The notes: generated by a model not told the origin, from the sequence alone. Positions 34,339 to 43,663 are shown, numbered from the stretch's first letter. The stretch is DNA of 64,000 nt from CAYNRA01 sp046293395 (GCA_046293395.1 JBKBOU010000001.1:1-64000), one strand, 5' to 3'. Program-made: numbers and translations.

Positions 34339-34785
34339 ATGAAACCATTAAATCTTGATACCATTATTATCAAGCCAATCATTACTCAACAAGACTATGA
34401 AGAAGCAACTGAAATCATAGAATTATTGATTGATGCGGATTTGATAGAGAACGAAGCACAAAGAACAAAAGCTTTGGGAATACTTGAAGCTGTCACCGTT
34501 CTTGCTATCAATTATGAGAAAAAGCATTTTCCATTGGAAAAACTCGATCCAATAACAGCTATCAAGCAAAGAATTGAAATGCTTAATATTCCGCAAAAGG
34601 AATTAGCACCCTATTTGGGAGGAGAAAATAGAGTATCAGAGGTATTAAGCGGAAAGAGAAGTTTAACACTTTCGATGGCTAAAAACCTATATCATAACTT
34701 TGGCATTCCAGCAGAACTCCTTCTTTCAAAAGATTATGACCCTAAAGGAAAGAGAAAAAAGGGTTCAAAAGAAGTGGTTTATTAA
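34339..34785 (+). CDS. higA: HigA-type antitoxin
   Basis: 148 residues. An N-terminal helical segment binds the toxin (EEATEIIELLIDADLIENEA), and a C-terminal helix-turn-helix reads PQKELAPYLGGENRVSEVLSG, followed by RSLTLSMAKNLYHNFGIPAE. This is the HigA/XRE antitoxin layout. It neutralises HigB and represses the operon. An AT-rich palindrome follows its stop immediately. Confidence 0.93.
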   Translation: MKPLNLDTIIIKPIITQQDYEEATEIIELLIDADLIENEAQRTKALGILEAVTVLAINYEKKHFPLEKLDPITAIKQRIEMLNIPQKELAPYLGGENRVSEVLSGKRSLTLSMAKNLYHNFGIPAELLLSKDYDPKGKRKKGSKEVVY

Positions 34786-34787
34786 TA

Positions 34788-34845
34788 TGCAATTACATAA
34801 ATACATATTTTTGCAATTGTGTAATTATGTAAAAGAATATTTATG
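34788..34845. repeat. AT-rich palindromic repeat, copy 6
   Basis: gcaattacataaatacatat followed by tttttgcaattgtgtaattatgtaaa, directly after higA. Confidence 0.6.
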
Positions 34846-35080
34846 TTTTTTAGAAAATTTAACAGAGAACTTATAGATGTATGTCGTTGAATTCGTCTTG
34901 GTAAATGTAATTTTGGTCTGACTTATGGAAGGCTACCAGTATCAGTGATTGAATAAGGGAAGGGCAGCCAGCCGTCCATGAATATTTGAATTGGTTTTCA
35001 TGTACTAAGTAAGCTTGAAGAAACAAAATAAATTTTATCCAATGAAAACAGAGAAGTATCTTTGAAAAAGATAGGCAAAG

Positions 35081-35120
35081 TATGTAATTACGTAAATATG
35101 TATTTATGTAATTACATAAA
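35081..35120. repeat. AT-rich palindromic repeat, copy 7
   Basis: tatgtaattacgtaaatatg and tatttatgtaattacataaa form a near-perfect palindrome about 65 bases before the decayed mod gene. It is the last copy of this family in the window. The stretch 34846-35080 contains no supported gene. Confidence 0.65.
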
Positions 35121-35187
35121 ATAAAAAAGGCTTGCATTGCAACTGCAATAAACTTATAACAAGACATTTACATTATTTTTCAATAGC

Positions 35188-35821
35188 ATGGAAGGAACGT
35201 AATTAGACGTAAAACAGGATATTATCGACCAACTAAAAGCCGCTATACCATAGGCATTTAGTGAGGAAAAATTGGATATAGATCGCCTCAAAAACATATT
35301 GGGGGAGTCAGTAAATACAGACGGTGAGCGTTACGGTTTATCGTGGGCTGGTAAGTTGAGGCATACAAAGTAATTTAAACACCCACCAAAGCAACATTAC
35401 AACCCAAACTGGAGGAATCTATTGATTGGGATAATGCAGGAAACGTATTTATTGAAGGGGAGAACCTTGAAGTATTGAAGGCATTACAAAAGTCGTACTA
35501 TGGTAAGATTAAAATAATCTACATTGATCCGCCATACAATACTGGTAATGAATCATTTATTTACCCGGATAAATTCAGTGAAACCAAAGAGGAATATCTC
35601 AAACACATTAGTGAGAAGTCAGAGGATGGTTCATTGATAAAACAGGAGGAAGGAGAACAGAAGAAATTGTATCTTGTAGCAGAGACCAAAGGAACATCGA
35701 GCTTGCAAGAGCTGGAGCAATCAAAGCCGTTGGAGGCTATAAAATAAAATGTGGTATGAAGCATTTTGCACAGTTCGAGGATGTAAGATTTAGACAGGTG
35801 AGAAATTTTATTGATTTGTAA
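35188..35821 (+). pseudogene. Collapsed type III restriction-modification locus (mod start fused to res end)
   Basis: From the ATG at 35188 the frames read DVKQDIIDQLKAAIP and NTDGERYGLSWAGK with two in-frame stops. After a frameshift comes FIEGENLEVLKALQKSYYGK and IIYIDPPYNTGNESF, the methyltransferase motif IV region of type III Mod proteins. At about 35640 it jumps to KLYLVAETKGTSSL and, after another shift, to KCGMKHFAQFEDV...RNFIDL, which resembles the C-terminal end of type III Res. So most of mod and nearly all of res are deleted, leaving both outer ends. Confidence 0.8.
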
Positions 35822-35835
35822 AGAAATACGATATA

Positions 35836-37032
35836 ATGAATAGAATAATTAATTGGTATGAATACAGCGAAAATCTAAGCCACAAAATTAAGCGGGAGAT
35901 TGAAGGAAATTCAAAAGAGTACATTTTAAATGTAAATGAGGAAGAATATATACGTTATTTGACAGAAAAATATACGATAGAAAGACTATCAATTAACAAA
36001 GAACCCCAGACAATCCACCCACCAGAAAAGAAAAAAGAGATACATAGAAATGATCATTTTAATAGAGGGATTAACTATTATTATGAATGTGAGGTATCCT
36101 ACATTTTTTCTGGTGATGACAGTTTATGGGAAGTTCAACCAAGTATATTTAGTATTGGGGGTGGTGTAGATTTTCTCAAAAATAATGATAATACCGTGTC
36201 AATAAAATTTTCTTTATATACAGAAGATGCAGAAGAGCATAAGAGATTATTAGAGAGAAATTATGATAGCCTTTTGCGTCGTGTAGATAGAATAAATAAT
36301 GATGTTATATCATTCAACACAAAACTGGATAGCTATATTAGACAAGTGTTTTTAAGTTTGAAACAAAAGTATAAACAAGAAAACTCATTTTTTCAATCTA
36401 TTGGAGTAACTGATACTAGTAAAAATAATACTTACTCAATTCCAATCATTAGAAAAAATAAAATTGATGTAAAACCACAAAGTAAAAAAAAAACAATTGA
36501 GAGTAGATCAACGCTAGATGATGATACATATAATAGTATTTTGGAGAGTATTCGTAACTTTGGAAACTCAATAGAACAAAAGCCAAGCTTATATAAAGGT
36601 AAGGATGAAGAAGCTTTAAGAGACTTATTTATAGCAAATCTTGAGCAACATTTTAAATTTAGTACTGTTACTGGAGAAACTTTTAATAAAAAAGGTAAAA
36701 CGGATATTCTGATAAGAGATACCGAAGGCAATAATGTATTTATAGCTGAGTGTAAAGTTTGGAAGGGTAAAGTGTCATTTAATGATACAATAACCCAGCT
36801 ACTTGGTTATTTAACCTGGAAAGACTGCAAAACATCTATTATGTTTTTTGTGAGAAACGAGGGTATATCATCGTTAGTTGCAAAGCTTGATGACTTCACC
36901 TCAGAACACATAAATTATGTAAAAACAATTAAAAGTTCGAATCGTTCAATAAGATGCGTATTTTCTTTGCCACATGATAAAGAAGCAAAAGTATTATGCG
37001 AAATTATTTTATTTCACTTTGATGAGAAATAG
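35836..37032 (+). CDS. Hypothetical protein with a C-terminal PD-(D/E)XK-like nuclease domain
   Basis: 398 residues, family not recognised. The N-terminal ~190 residues are mixed alpha/beta with a helical part (RLLERNYDSLLRRVDRINND). The C-terminal third carries the likely nuclease core: an acidic residue in TDILIRDTEG, then VFIAECKVWKGK (ECK, the E-x-K motif), then a helix with TQLLGYLTWKD. It starts 14 bases after the decayed type III locus and may have belonged to it. A restriction or abortive defence role is inferred. Confidence 0.72.
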   Translation: MNRIINWYEYSENLSHKIKREIEGNSKEYILNVNEEEYIRYLTEKYTIERLSINKEPQTIHPPEKKKEIHRNDHFNRGINYYYECEVSYIFSGDDSLWEVQPSIFSIGGGVDFLKNNDNTVSIKFSLYTEDAEEHKRLLERNYDSLLRRVDRINNDVISFNTKLDSYIRQVFLSLKQKYKQENSFFQSIGVTDTSKNNTYSIPIIRKNKIDVKPQSKKKTIESRSTLDDDTYNSILESIRNFGNSIEQKPSLYKGKDEEALRDLFIANLEQHFKFSTVTGETFNKKGKTDILIRDTEGNNVFIAECKVWKGKVSFNDTITQLLGYLTWKDCKTSIMFFVRNEGISSLVAKLDDFTSEHINYVKTIKSSNRSIRCVFSLPHDKEAKVLCEIILFHFDEK

Positions 37033-37084
37033 TTCTTTATATATCCTAAAAACTAAACGAATAGTCGAAGCGATTACACTTGTA

Positions 37085-40000
37085 CTAGGTTTTCTTAGTT
37101 TTAATTGTTCCATTCAATTCTTCATTTTCAAAATAATAAGTACCACTAATTTCTAACCTTCCGTGATACTCATCTCCGAATGACCGTCCGTCAATTATTT
37201 GCTTTTCTCCTAGTATTGTCCAGACAACCTTTAATTTATTTTCATTCAGAAACTTTAGAAAGGAAGATTTCCGAACAAGCAGATAAGATTTCGAATCATG
37301 ATAAACATTTGGTGCAAAACATTGAACAACTTCTGAATCATCAATAAATTCACCCTCTCTTTGGTTGTTTTTTAAACCCATTCCATTATGAATGATAGTA
37401 CTTGGCTTTAAGAAGCTAATTGATTCTTCTTTTGACTCATCAAATTCAGCTTGCCAGGAAAAGTCTTGTGTCGTCACATTAACTTCTCCTATATATTTCC
37501 CTGATTCTTTGTCATGAACTGCCGTCCATTCAAACCCTTCGTAAAATTCAGTCATAAAATATTTATGCGCAGGTGACCAATAATATTCTCTGCTAAACAT
37601 TTCATATCTTCTACCACTTTTAGGCATCCAAGACCCCATAAAGTCTTGTTTAGTAGCCCAATTTTTAAAGGAATTATATTCAGCTTCCTTAACTAGATAA
37701 CTTCTAATTTGACACCAAAGCTCTTTGTATGGTTGATCCCATTTTTCTTCTCCAATTTTTCTTGGTTCTGACCAAGATGGGTATCCCTCCAATACCAACC
37801 ATTCTTCTCCCATATCATCGTTAATCTGGATGATTTCTTCCACTTTAGGCAATATACTTGCATCATTTACCCAGCTTTCGTTTGTGCAGTCCCAATTAAA
37901 TACTTTGCTGTTTACCCACCAGAAATCTTGTAGCTCTTCATTATCATAATTTCCAGTTTTACTTATCAACAATGTTGGATCAATATCTCTAACATAAGGA
38001 TCCCAAGGTCCTTGATAAGCATTTTCTTTTATCTCTCCCCATCTTTCTCGCTTTATAAAATTATCAGATAACAATGCCATGTATTCATAGTAAGCTATCC
38101 ATTGATATTTCTTCCCTATTCGTTCGTTAGAAGAAGCACTTCTTCCCCTAGAACGATTTTTTTTATCAAAAGAAAGGTGCAAGTCTGGATTCCATCCAAG
38201 TTCGATAACTTTTGAGAAGATTAGTCTTTGCGCAATTCTTAAATCAAAATATTCTCCCGTGTTTATAATCTTAAAATTATGATCCAAAAATGGTTCTATT
38301 TCTCTCTCATAATGAGATAAAAGTTTAAGGCTCAGTGACTTTTTAAACTCATTTTTTTGCTGGGATAACTCTTCATCTGATTTTCTACCAATAGCAATTC
38401 TGATTTCAATCCCATTTCCAAAATTAAAATTCTCATCAGGTTCTTTAGTAATTATTGGATCAAGATTATTTAATAATTTTAATTGCTCAAAATTCAAATT
38501 ACTTTTAAACTCTTCAAAAACCTTTTGTCTATCAATTGGAGTTTCACCTAATTTACAACCAGACCACATTGGAGTGCCACTATTAGTACCTATAGTATAC
38601 CTTGCGAAGTCTTCAAATCCCATTACTGAATTCCAAACATCCCAGTAGTTATCATTATCATATTTTCCCTCAAGTTCTTCAAGAGATGGTATTTCTTCTG
38701 GCCAAATACTTTGATATGGAGGTCGAATCATTGATAATTCGAAGCTTAATTCAATACCAATATAATGTGCATATTCAATTGACTCTCTTGCGTAATCCCT
38801 TAATAATATGTGTGGAATTACAGATGTTGGATCGCTAAACACCGTTTTGAAAATATATTCACTAAGTTCTTTTATTTTCTCCCTTTGACCTGTTCTTAAT
38901 ACACATCCGTAGGCAACAGCGAATAGACGTTCATATACATAAGGGTCATTAACTTCTTTAAACATTTTCAGGAGCTCTAACAATACATCAAGCCTATTTT
39001 GCAATAAACAAACCAATGCTTTTGTAGAGCAATCCCTAAGTTTTCTATTGGTAGAAGTGTGAAACCATGCCAATGTAATGCTGGAAAGCAGAATTGATTT
39101 ATCTGATATGTGTGATTTATCAGTTTCACTCCATGCCCAATCTATAAGCCGTTTTACTGATGATTCATCAACATATTTGTATTTGATCATTTGAGTCCAA
39201 TTTGCATCTCGCACGGCGAGAGAGAATTGAATTAAATGATTATGTAGAAAATGAGCATTAAAGAAATGATTTGGAATTCCTGTAACGGAAATAATAATTT
39301 CCCAGAAATAATCATGTGTACCTTGGTAGGATAATACAAGTTCATTTACATATTTCTTTGACTCTTCATTAATGGTATCTAACTTTCTCCAAAGTAAACT
39401 TTCAATAAAAGACTCAACAATTGGATATTTATCCTTTAGGTCAGGAATAAGGCTATAAAACTCATAACCTTTGATTTCAGGTATTTGAATTGAAAAAGCC
39501 TCAATTAGTCCTTTATACCTACAAACTGCGTTTTCATTTTCTACATATTTGTAGAGTTTGCCATTTTCTTTGAAATTTTTTTCTAATTCAGGATATTGTT
39601 CAAGTAAGTATTGAACAGTTAAATGGTCTTCAAATCGCTCGTAGGCTAAATAAACTCCTTCTTCATAATCATCTGATTCTTTCCAAAAGAGGTTTCTTGA
39701 TAGTACACCTTCTGTAATTAATTCATCTATAAATCCTTTTTTGTCGATAAAGCTTGAAATAGATTCATTGACGACTTCATAAGCTTGTTCATATGGCACA
39801 TATCTAAGTTCATTATCTACTTTGTACTTTATTATAGCATTAATGGATTTTTGTACTAAGTTTAAACTATCTGAGAACCCAACTCTTTTTGGTTTTGATA
39901 AAACAATATTGACGTTTTTGACGAAAAAGTTAATAATTGAAGTTATGCCTTGAAGACCATCTGGGATACGGGTTAATCCTGCTTTATTAATTCCCTCACA

Positions 40001-41488
40001 AAATAGTTTTAAGAAGAGTGGATTTTGAAATTCTGGATGCAACAGTGGTACATTAGGCAGTTCAATGCTGTAATTGTCAAAAAACAATTTGCTTGCTTCA
40101 TATTCGATATTCCTAAACCCATAATGATGATGTTCAACAATGCCTAAGCTAGTTCTTTCTTCTTCAGGGAAAATTAACTTCTTATAGGAGGTTCTTATAG
40201 TCAATACAAGACCAAGCCATTCATATTTCTTTACCTCATTAATGAAGCTTTTTACAAACTCATTCCAGAAGTAGTTCCCTTTTCCTTCATTGATTGCATC
40301 AATAAAAAGGACTATTCTCTTTCCTGACTCTTCCGCTCGTTTATTTAATTTTCTGAGAAAATCTGCTGACTTAGAGTTGATTTGAAGTCTTTTGAAAATT
40401 TGTGTCCATGGATCTTCTTCCGTAACAAAATGCTGCCCTAGGAGAAAAACACTTTCATGTTCTTTTTTAATTCTCCTTGAAATTATATCTCCAATCAAGT
40501 GTGATTTCCCAATACCAGCCTCACCATCTAATAATAAAAAAGGATTGTTCGCAAGTTTGAATGAAGTGCCATGAATTAAATTTTGAAAAGTAGAAAGCTC
40601 GTGTTCAAACTCTCTAATATTTCTTAATTCAGAACCATGTTTATGATAATATTGGTAGTCATTTTTTTCTTTTTGTACTTTACGTTCTTCCGTTATATAG
40701 TAGTCATAAATATCTTGAACAGAGCTTTGAGACTTGTTCAATAAGTCTTCAAAGTCATTTATCGGAATAGGTGCAGTTCCTAAGAAATCAGTATTGTGAA
40801 ATAAATTCTGTAATTCATCAAATACATTTTCTAAGCTCTCTAGTCTTGCTTTAACTTCAGGTTGATTCTTTAATACCTTTTTACCTTTTATCAGAAACTG
40901 ATCAAATTGCTTTGTTAACTTCCTTTTAAATTGTTCGGTTCGTCCAAGACCTTCGAATATTTCAGATATTTCAAGTTTTACATTTAGTTCAGGTGTGTAC
41001 CTTTTCCCTAGGTCATCAATTGATGATTTACATTGCTCCTTAAACCAATCTTGGTTAGGTTGAAATGTTAACTCCGACTTTATACCTTCAATCTTGTCAT
41101 CAATATCTTTTGAAAGGCGGTTGAAAATGTTGCTTGTAATACTTTCAACTGTTGCTTCAATACCTGATTTTTTAGCCTTTATCTCTTGAAGCCATACATA
41201 TGTAAACAGAAGTAATAAAATAATAATCAGCAGAATGCTCCACCAAGGAAGGCTTATACTCACCCAAAAGTGTATTACTCCCCAAAATACTACTAGCCAA
41301 GTATCATTAGCATCTTCATAAAGTTTAGCTGTTGCTTTTACAACAAACTCCAGTTTATTCGCGATTTCTCCCAGAATCACCAATGCCAAAGGAACTGCAA
41401 TGCTCCAATAGGTTTTTCGTAGCCTCAATTTGAATACCCAAGAAAGTATCCATTCAACAAGAGGCTTTATTTTTTCTACTTTATTCAT
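37085..41488 (-). CDS. Membrane-anchored STAND-type P-loop NTPase, Avs-like candidate
   Basis: 1467 residues. Hydrophobic segments at about 28-40 and 63-100 form an N-terminal membrane domain. A coiled-coil linker follows. The NTPase module has Walker A GEAGIGKS (322-329), Walker B RIVLFIDAINEG (391-402), and a winged-helix-like part. Then comes a long helical-repeat region (~650-1000) and a beta-rich C-terminus. This order (effector, STAND ATPase, sensor) is that of Avs/NACHT-type phage sensors. The start lies about 50 bases inside the core GGCGTACAAC (41533-41542), so the gene begins as a cassette gene would. The matching far core is missing, since a plus-strand gene abuts it. Family assignment within STAND is uncertain. 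Confidence 0.78.
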   Translation of the reverse strand: MNKVEKIKPLVEWILSWVFKLRLRKTYWSIAVPLALVILGEIANKLEFVVKATAKLYEDANDTWLVVFWGVIHFWVSISLPWWSILLIIILLLLFTYVWLQEIKAKKSGIEATVESITSNIFNRLSKDIDDKIEGIKSELTFQPNQDWFKEQCKSSIDDLGKRYTPELNVKLEISEIFEGLGRTEQFKRKLTKQFDQFLIKGKKVLKNQPEVKARLESLENVFDELQNLFHNTDFLGTAPIPINDFEDLLNKSQSSVQDIYDYYITEERKVQKEKNDYQYYHKHGSELRNIREFEHELSTFQNLIHGTSFKLANNPFLLLDGEAGIGKSHLIGDIISRRIKKEHESVFLLGQHFVTEEDPWTQIFKRLQINSKSADFLRKLNKRAEESGKRIVLFIDAINEGKGNYFWNEFVKSFINEVKKYEWLGLVLTIRTSYKKLIFPEEERTSLGIVEHHHYGFRNIEYEASKLFFDNYSIELPNVPLLHPEFQNPLFLKLFCEGINKAGLTRIPDGLQGITSIINFFVKNVNIVLSKPKRVGFSDSLNLVQKSINAIIKYKVDNELRYVPYEQAYEVVNESISSFIDKKGFIDELITEGVLSRNLFWKESDDYEEGVYLAYERFEDHLTVQYLLEQYPELEKNFKENGKLYKYVENENAVCRYKGLIEAFSIQIPEIKGYEFYSLIPDLKDKYPIVESFIESLLWRKLDTINEESKKYVNELVLSYQGTHDYFWEIIISVTGIPNHFFNAHFLHNHLIQFSLAVRDANWTQMIKYKYVDESSVKRLIDWAWSETDKSHISDKSILLSSITLAWFHTSTNRKLRDCSTKALVCLLQNRLDVLLELLKMFKEVNDPYVYERLFAVAYGCVLRTGQREKIKELSEYIFKTVFSDPTSVIPHILLRDYARESIEYAHYIGIELSFELSMIRPPYQSIWPEEIPSLEELEGKYDNDNYWDVWNSVMGFEDFARYTIGTNSGTPMWSGCKLGETPIDRQKVFEEFKSNLNFEQLKLLNNLDPIITKEPDENFNFGNGIEIRIAIGRKSDEELSQQKNEFKKSLSLKLLSHYEREIEPFLDHNFKIINTGEYFDLRIAQRLIFSKVIELGWNPDLHLSFDKKNRSRGRSASSNERIGKKYQWIAYYEYMALLSDNFIKRERWGEIKENAYQGPWDPYVRDIDPTLLISKTGNYDNEELQDFWWVNSKVFNWDCTNESWVNDASILPKVEEIIQINDDMGEEWLVLEGYPSWSEPRKIGEEKWDQPYKELWCQIRSYLVKEAEYNSFKNWATKQDFMGSWMPKSGRRYEMFSREYYWSPAHKYFMTEFYEGFEWTAVHDKESGKYIGEVNVTTQDFSWQAEFDESKEESISFLKPSTIIHNGMGLKNNQREGEFIDDSEVVQCFAPNVYHDSKSYLLVRKSSFLKFLNENKLKVVWTILGEKQIIDGRSFGDEYHGRLEISGTYYFENEELNGTIKTKKT

Positions 41489-41532
41489 TTATCAGCGGTT
41501 GGATTATACAGCTTTTTTGTTTTTTTCAGCAT

Positions 41533-41616
41533 GGCGTACAACATCAGTCTGTGAAAAAGCTCCTGTACTCTTCCCTTATTCGGTTACATTCAAAACTAAA
41601 ATAAGGGAAGAGTACA
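41533..41616. repeat. Cassette core, IS1182 end remnant and IS3-end-like hairpin
   Basis: Three pieces in a row. The core GGCGTACAAC is followed after two bases by cagtctgtgaaaaa (41545-41558), the first 14 bases of the IS1182 terminal repeat. Then a perfect 17-bp inverted repeat (tgtactcttcccttatt / aataagggaagagtaca, 41564-41616) encloses ttacattcaaaactaa, which also occurs at the left end of the IS3 element at 44024. It looks like a scar of two insertions. The bases 41617-41744 hold nothing else recognisable. Confidence 0.65.
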
Positions 41617-41744
41617 TATTAATGGGTTTTTATAATAAGCTTTCTTTAGAAAAAGACCCCCTAGGTGTGTATCTTGGGGAAGCATAGAGGGTGTATTATG
41701 CTAGTAAGGGCTATCTTTAAAGAAAAACCCATGAGTTGTTCTAA

Positions 41745-41951
41745 CTAGAAGCCACACAGGTACTGTTGGTGTAATAATATGACCTTTTTGTATTCTTTAA
41801 ATAATTTCGAAGATAAACTTTCTATATCATTTATTTTCAATGACTTAGCACTAAAATAAAGAACCATTCCAAAAACTATAAGTATGGACTTAGCCAAGAA
41901 TTGCTTTCCTATTATTTGTTCGGGTGTTGAGCAATTATTCAGCAATATCAA
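41745..41951 (-). CDS. Possible small membrane protein
   Basis: 68 residues from a TTG that overlaps the end of the SecB-like gene by 17 bases. One hydrophobic stretch (FLAKSILIVFGMVLYFSA) precedes a basic tail. It would be the fourth gene of the toxin-antitoxin-chaperone operon. The non-ATG start and lack of a known family make it doubtful. Confidence 0.3.
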   Translation of the reverse strand: MILLNNCSTPEQIIGKQFLAKSILIVFGMVLYFSAKSLKINDIESLSSKLFKEYKKVILLHQQYLCGF

Positions 41952-42372
41952 ATGTAACGTCTTCGTGTATCATTTCCCCGACGTTTAAGGTAGGAACCAT
42001 AAATCTTGAAAACGGTGTTCCTTCTGTTTTTGAAAACAAAATACCCCTCGATGTACCCGTTGTAATCATTGCCAAATGTGCTAAAAATCCTTTAGGTACG
42101 GTTAATTTACTTTCTTCAATAAAAGCATTCCAAGAACTGTCTTCAATTTTAAAATGACAGCTCACCTGAATTTTAAGGAATACTTTTTTTACTTGTGTAA
42201 ATTCAAACCCAAGGAAAACGCCAATTTGTCTGTTGGCCTGGTCTAGTCTAAATTGCAACTCTGTGCCTAAACCTGTTTCTTTCTTAGGTGAATAGTTCTC
42301 CTCAAAAATAGCAAATTGTTCGGTTTTGATTCCTTTGAGTGTAAAACCGACTTTGTTGTTTTCTTCTTTCAT
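41935..42372 (-). CDS. SecB-like chaperone of a toxin-antitoxin-chaperone module
   Basis: 145 residues. The second half reads SCHFKIEDSSWNAF, LTVPKGFLAHLAMITTGTSR, GILFSKTEGT, then MVPTLNVGEMI; the last two blocks recall SecB (RG-L...AGT...LPP-NV). The N-terminal half has the expected strand pattern. In TAC systems a SecB-like chaperone protects a labile antitoxin. The start overlaps the stop of the HTH antitoxin gene by one base. The SecB-like call is by pattern and operon order, not by search. Confidence 0.62.
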   Translation of the reverse strand: MKEENNKVGFTLKGIKTEQFAIFEENYSPKKETGLGTELQFRLDQANRQIGVFLGFEFTQVKKVFLKIQVSCHFKIEDSSWNAFIEESKLTVPKGFLAHLAMITTGTSRGILFSKTEGTPFSRFMVPTLNVGEMIHEDVTFDIAE

Positions 42373-42833
42373 TATTCTGCGAGGGCTGTGTAATATTCTT
42401 GAGAACTACTGGATGTTTGTAATTGTATTACCTTGGTATAATGGTAGTCCGTTCGATAATCAAGGGTTTGGGCAATAATTTGCTCATCTCTTTTTTCAAA
42501 AGTAACTACCCATTCATTCGTCTCCATTCTTTTATTTTCGTAATAACTTGCTAAAACAGGAATATCTAAAATATTCTGTAGCTTGATTTGGGTCTCGATA
42601 GTCAAGTTTTCTTTGCCACTTACAATTTTTGTTATTTGTTGTGGTGTCACATCCATTACCTTAGCAAGGTCTTTTTGCGACCAACCTAAATCATCTAGTT
42701 TCATTAACACTTTCAACGCGATTTGCTGCGACTCACGCAACATGGCACGGTTGCGGATGCGTTGTTGATTTCGCTCCAAAGTGCCTGTATCTTCTTTGGA
42801 TACAAGTCCTAAAAACTTTTCTTTGTTTGTCAT
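42372..42833 (-). CDS. XRE-family antitoxin of a TAC-like module
   Basis: 153 residues. The HTH reads DLGWSQKDLAKVMDVTPQQI followed by TKIVSGKENLTIETQIKLQN, an XRE/HigA-type fold at residues ~46-90. The C-terminal ~50 residues (WVVTFEKRDEQI... YYTALAE) extend beyond a simple HigA and could be the chaperone-addiction segment of TAC antitoxins. It sits 5 bases after the putative toxin gene and is followed directly by the SecB-like gene. Confidence 0.82.
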   Translation of the reverse strand: MTNKEKFLGLVSKEDTGTLERNQQRIRNRAMLRESQQIALKVLMKLDDLGWSQKDLAKVMDVTPQQITKIVSGKENLTIETQIKLQNILDIPVLASYYENKRMETNEWVVTFEKRDEQIIAQTLDYRTDYHYTKVIQLQTSSSSQEYYTALAE

Positions 42834-42838
42834 AGTAG

Positions 42839-43339
42839 TTAGATGAATAGTTCGAAAAAGGAATCTTCGTCAAATACTCCATTATCTTTGAGATACGCCC
42901 TTACTTGCTTTAATTTCTCTAATTCTCTATTTGTGTCAGGATGTCCTTGCATTGTCTGGCTCATTTTTATAGCCCCCCCTGTTAATAGAAAACAAGTATC
43001 ATCTAGTTTAATAGCATACAAGCGTAGAATGTTTTTTCTGATTTTCCCTTTCTGTAGTGATATTACCCTATTTATCTCTGAATACTGTAATGGTTCAAAA
43101 TAGGTTGTAAAAGGTTTTTTATTTTGATTGATTTCTTCTAGTAGATTTTGAATTTGCTCTACCCCTTGCAAGACATTCATGACAAATTTTCTGACATCTG
43201 GGATGTTATTTTCTTTGGCGTAATTGCTCAAAAATTCAACATCAGTCCATAATTCCATTAATCTGTCATATTCATTATCTTCCTCACCTTCGTAGTGGCA
43301 AGCAAATAATTGGTCTGCAAAGATACAAACTATTTTCAT
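42839..43339 (-). CDS. RelE/HigB-like toxin of a TAC-like module
   Basis: 166 residues. The N-terminal ~100 residues are not recognised. The region GKIRKNILRLYAIKLDDTCF and LLTGGAIKMSQTMQGHPDTN followed by a helix (ELEKLKQVRAYLKDNG) resembles the Gp49/HigB branch of RelE toxins, in which K-x-x-Q leads to a basic helix. It is the first gene of three or four tightly packed genes. A toxin role follows mostly from the downstream XRE gene. Confidence 0.62.
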   Translation of the reverse strand: MKIVCIFADQLFACHYEGEEDNEYDRLMELWTDVEFLSNYAKENNIPDVRKFVMNVLQGVEQIQNLLEEINQNKKPFTTYFEPLQYSEINRVISLQKGKIRKNILRLYAIKLDDTCFLLTGGAIKMSQTMQGHPDTNRELEKLKQVRAYLKDNGVFDEDSFFELFI

Positions 43340-43420
43340 TAAATCAACTTATAGGTTTACTTTTGGAAGAAATTACACGTTTTATACAATCTATTTTTTA
43401 TGGATTTTGATACATTTTAA

Positions 43421-43663
43421 TTATGTTTTAGTCCTCTTGGATTTACTATTGACGCATTCGATGAAAGAAAAGTTTTAGCGTTTGTCGATGCTAAAGATTT
43501 GGGCGTTTATCTTTCAATTTTTTCAGACACATTTTGTGTTGAGTTAGTTTATCATCATACCCGAAATGTTTATTTAGGTTTCAACATTATGAGTCTTTTG
43601 AAGAGATTTACAAGTTGTTGCGATCAAATCATATTCTTTCAGATCAATTATTCGAAAACTTAG
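43421..43663 (+). pseudogene. Startless coding remnant
   Basis: An 80-codon open frame without a start codon, reading PLGFTIDAFDERKVLAFVDA, KDLGVYLSIFSDTFCVELVY and LGFNIMSLLKRF. Its composition is protein-like, and it ends at a TAG just inside the minus-strand gene at 43644. Family unknown. It is the only content of the gap 43340-43643. Confidence 0.4.

Noticed and set aside
34871..35167. 98-residue minus-strand frame before the type III remnant
   Set aside because: It reads across an AT-rich palindrome and has no recognisable features; most likely chance.
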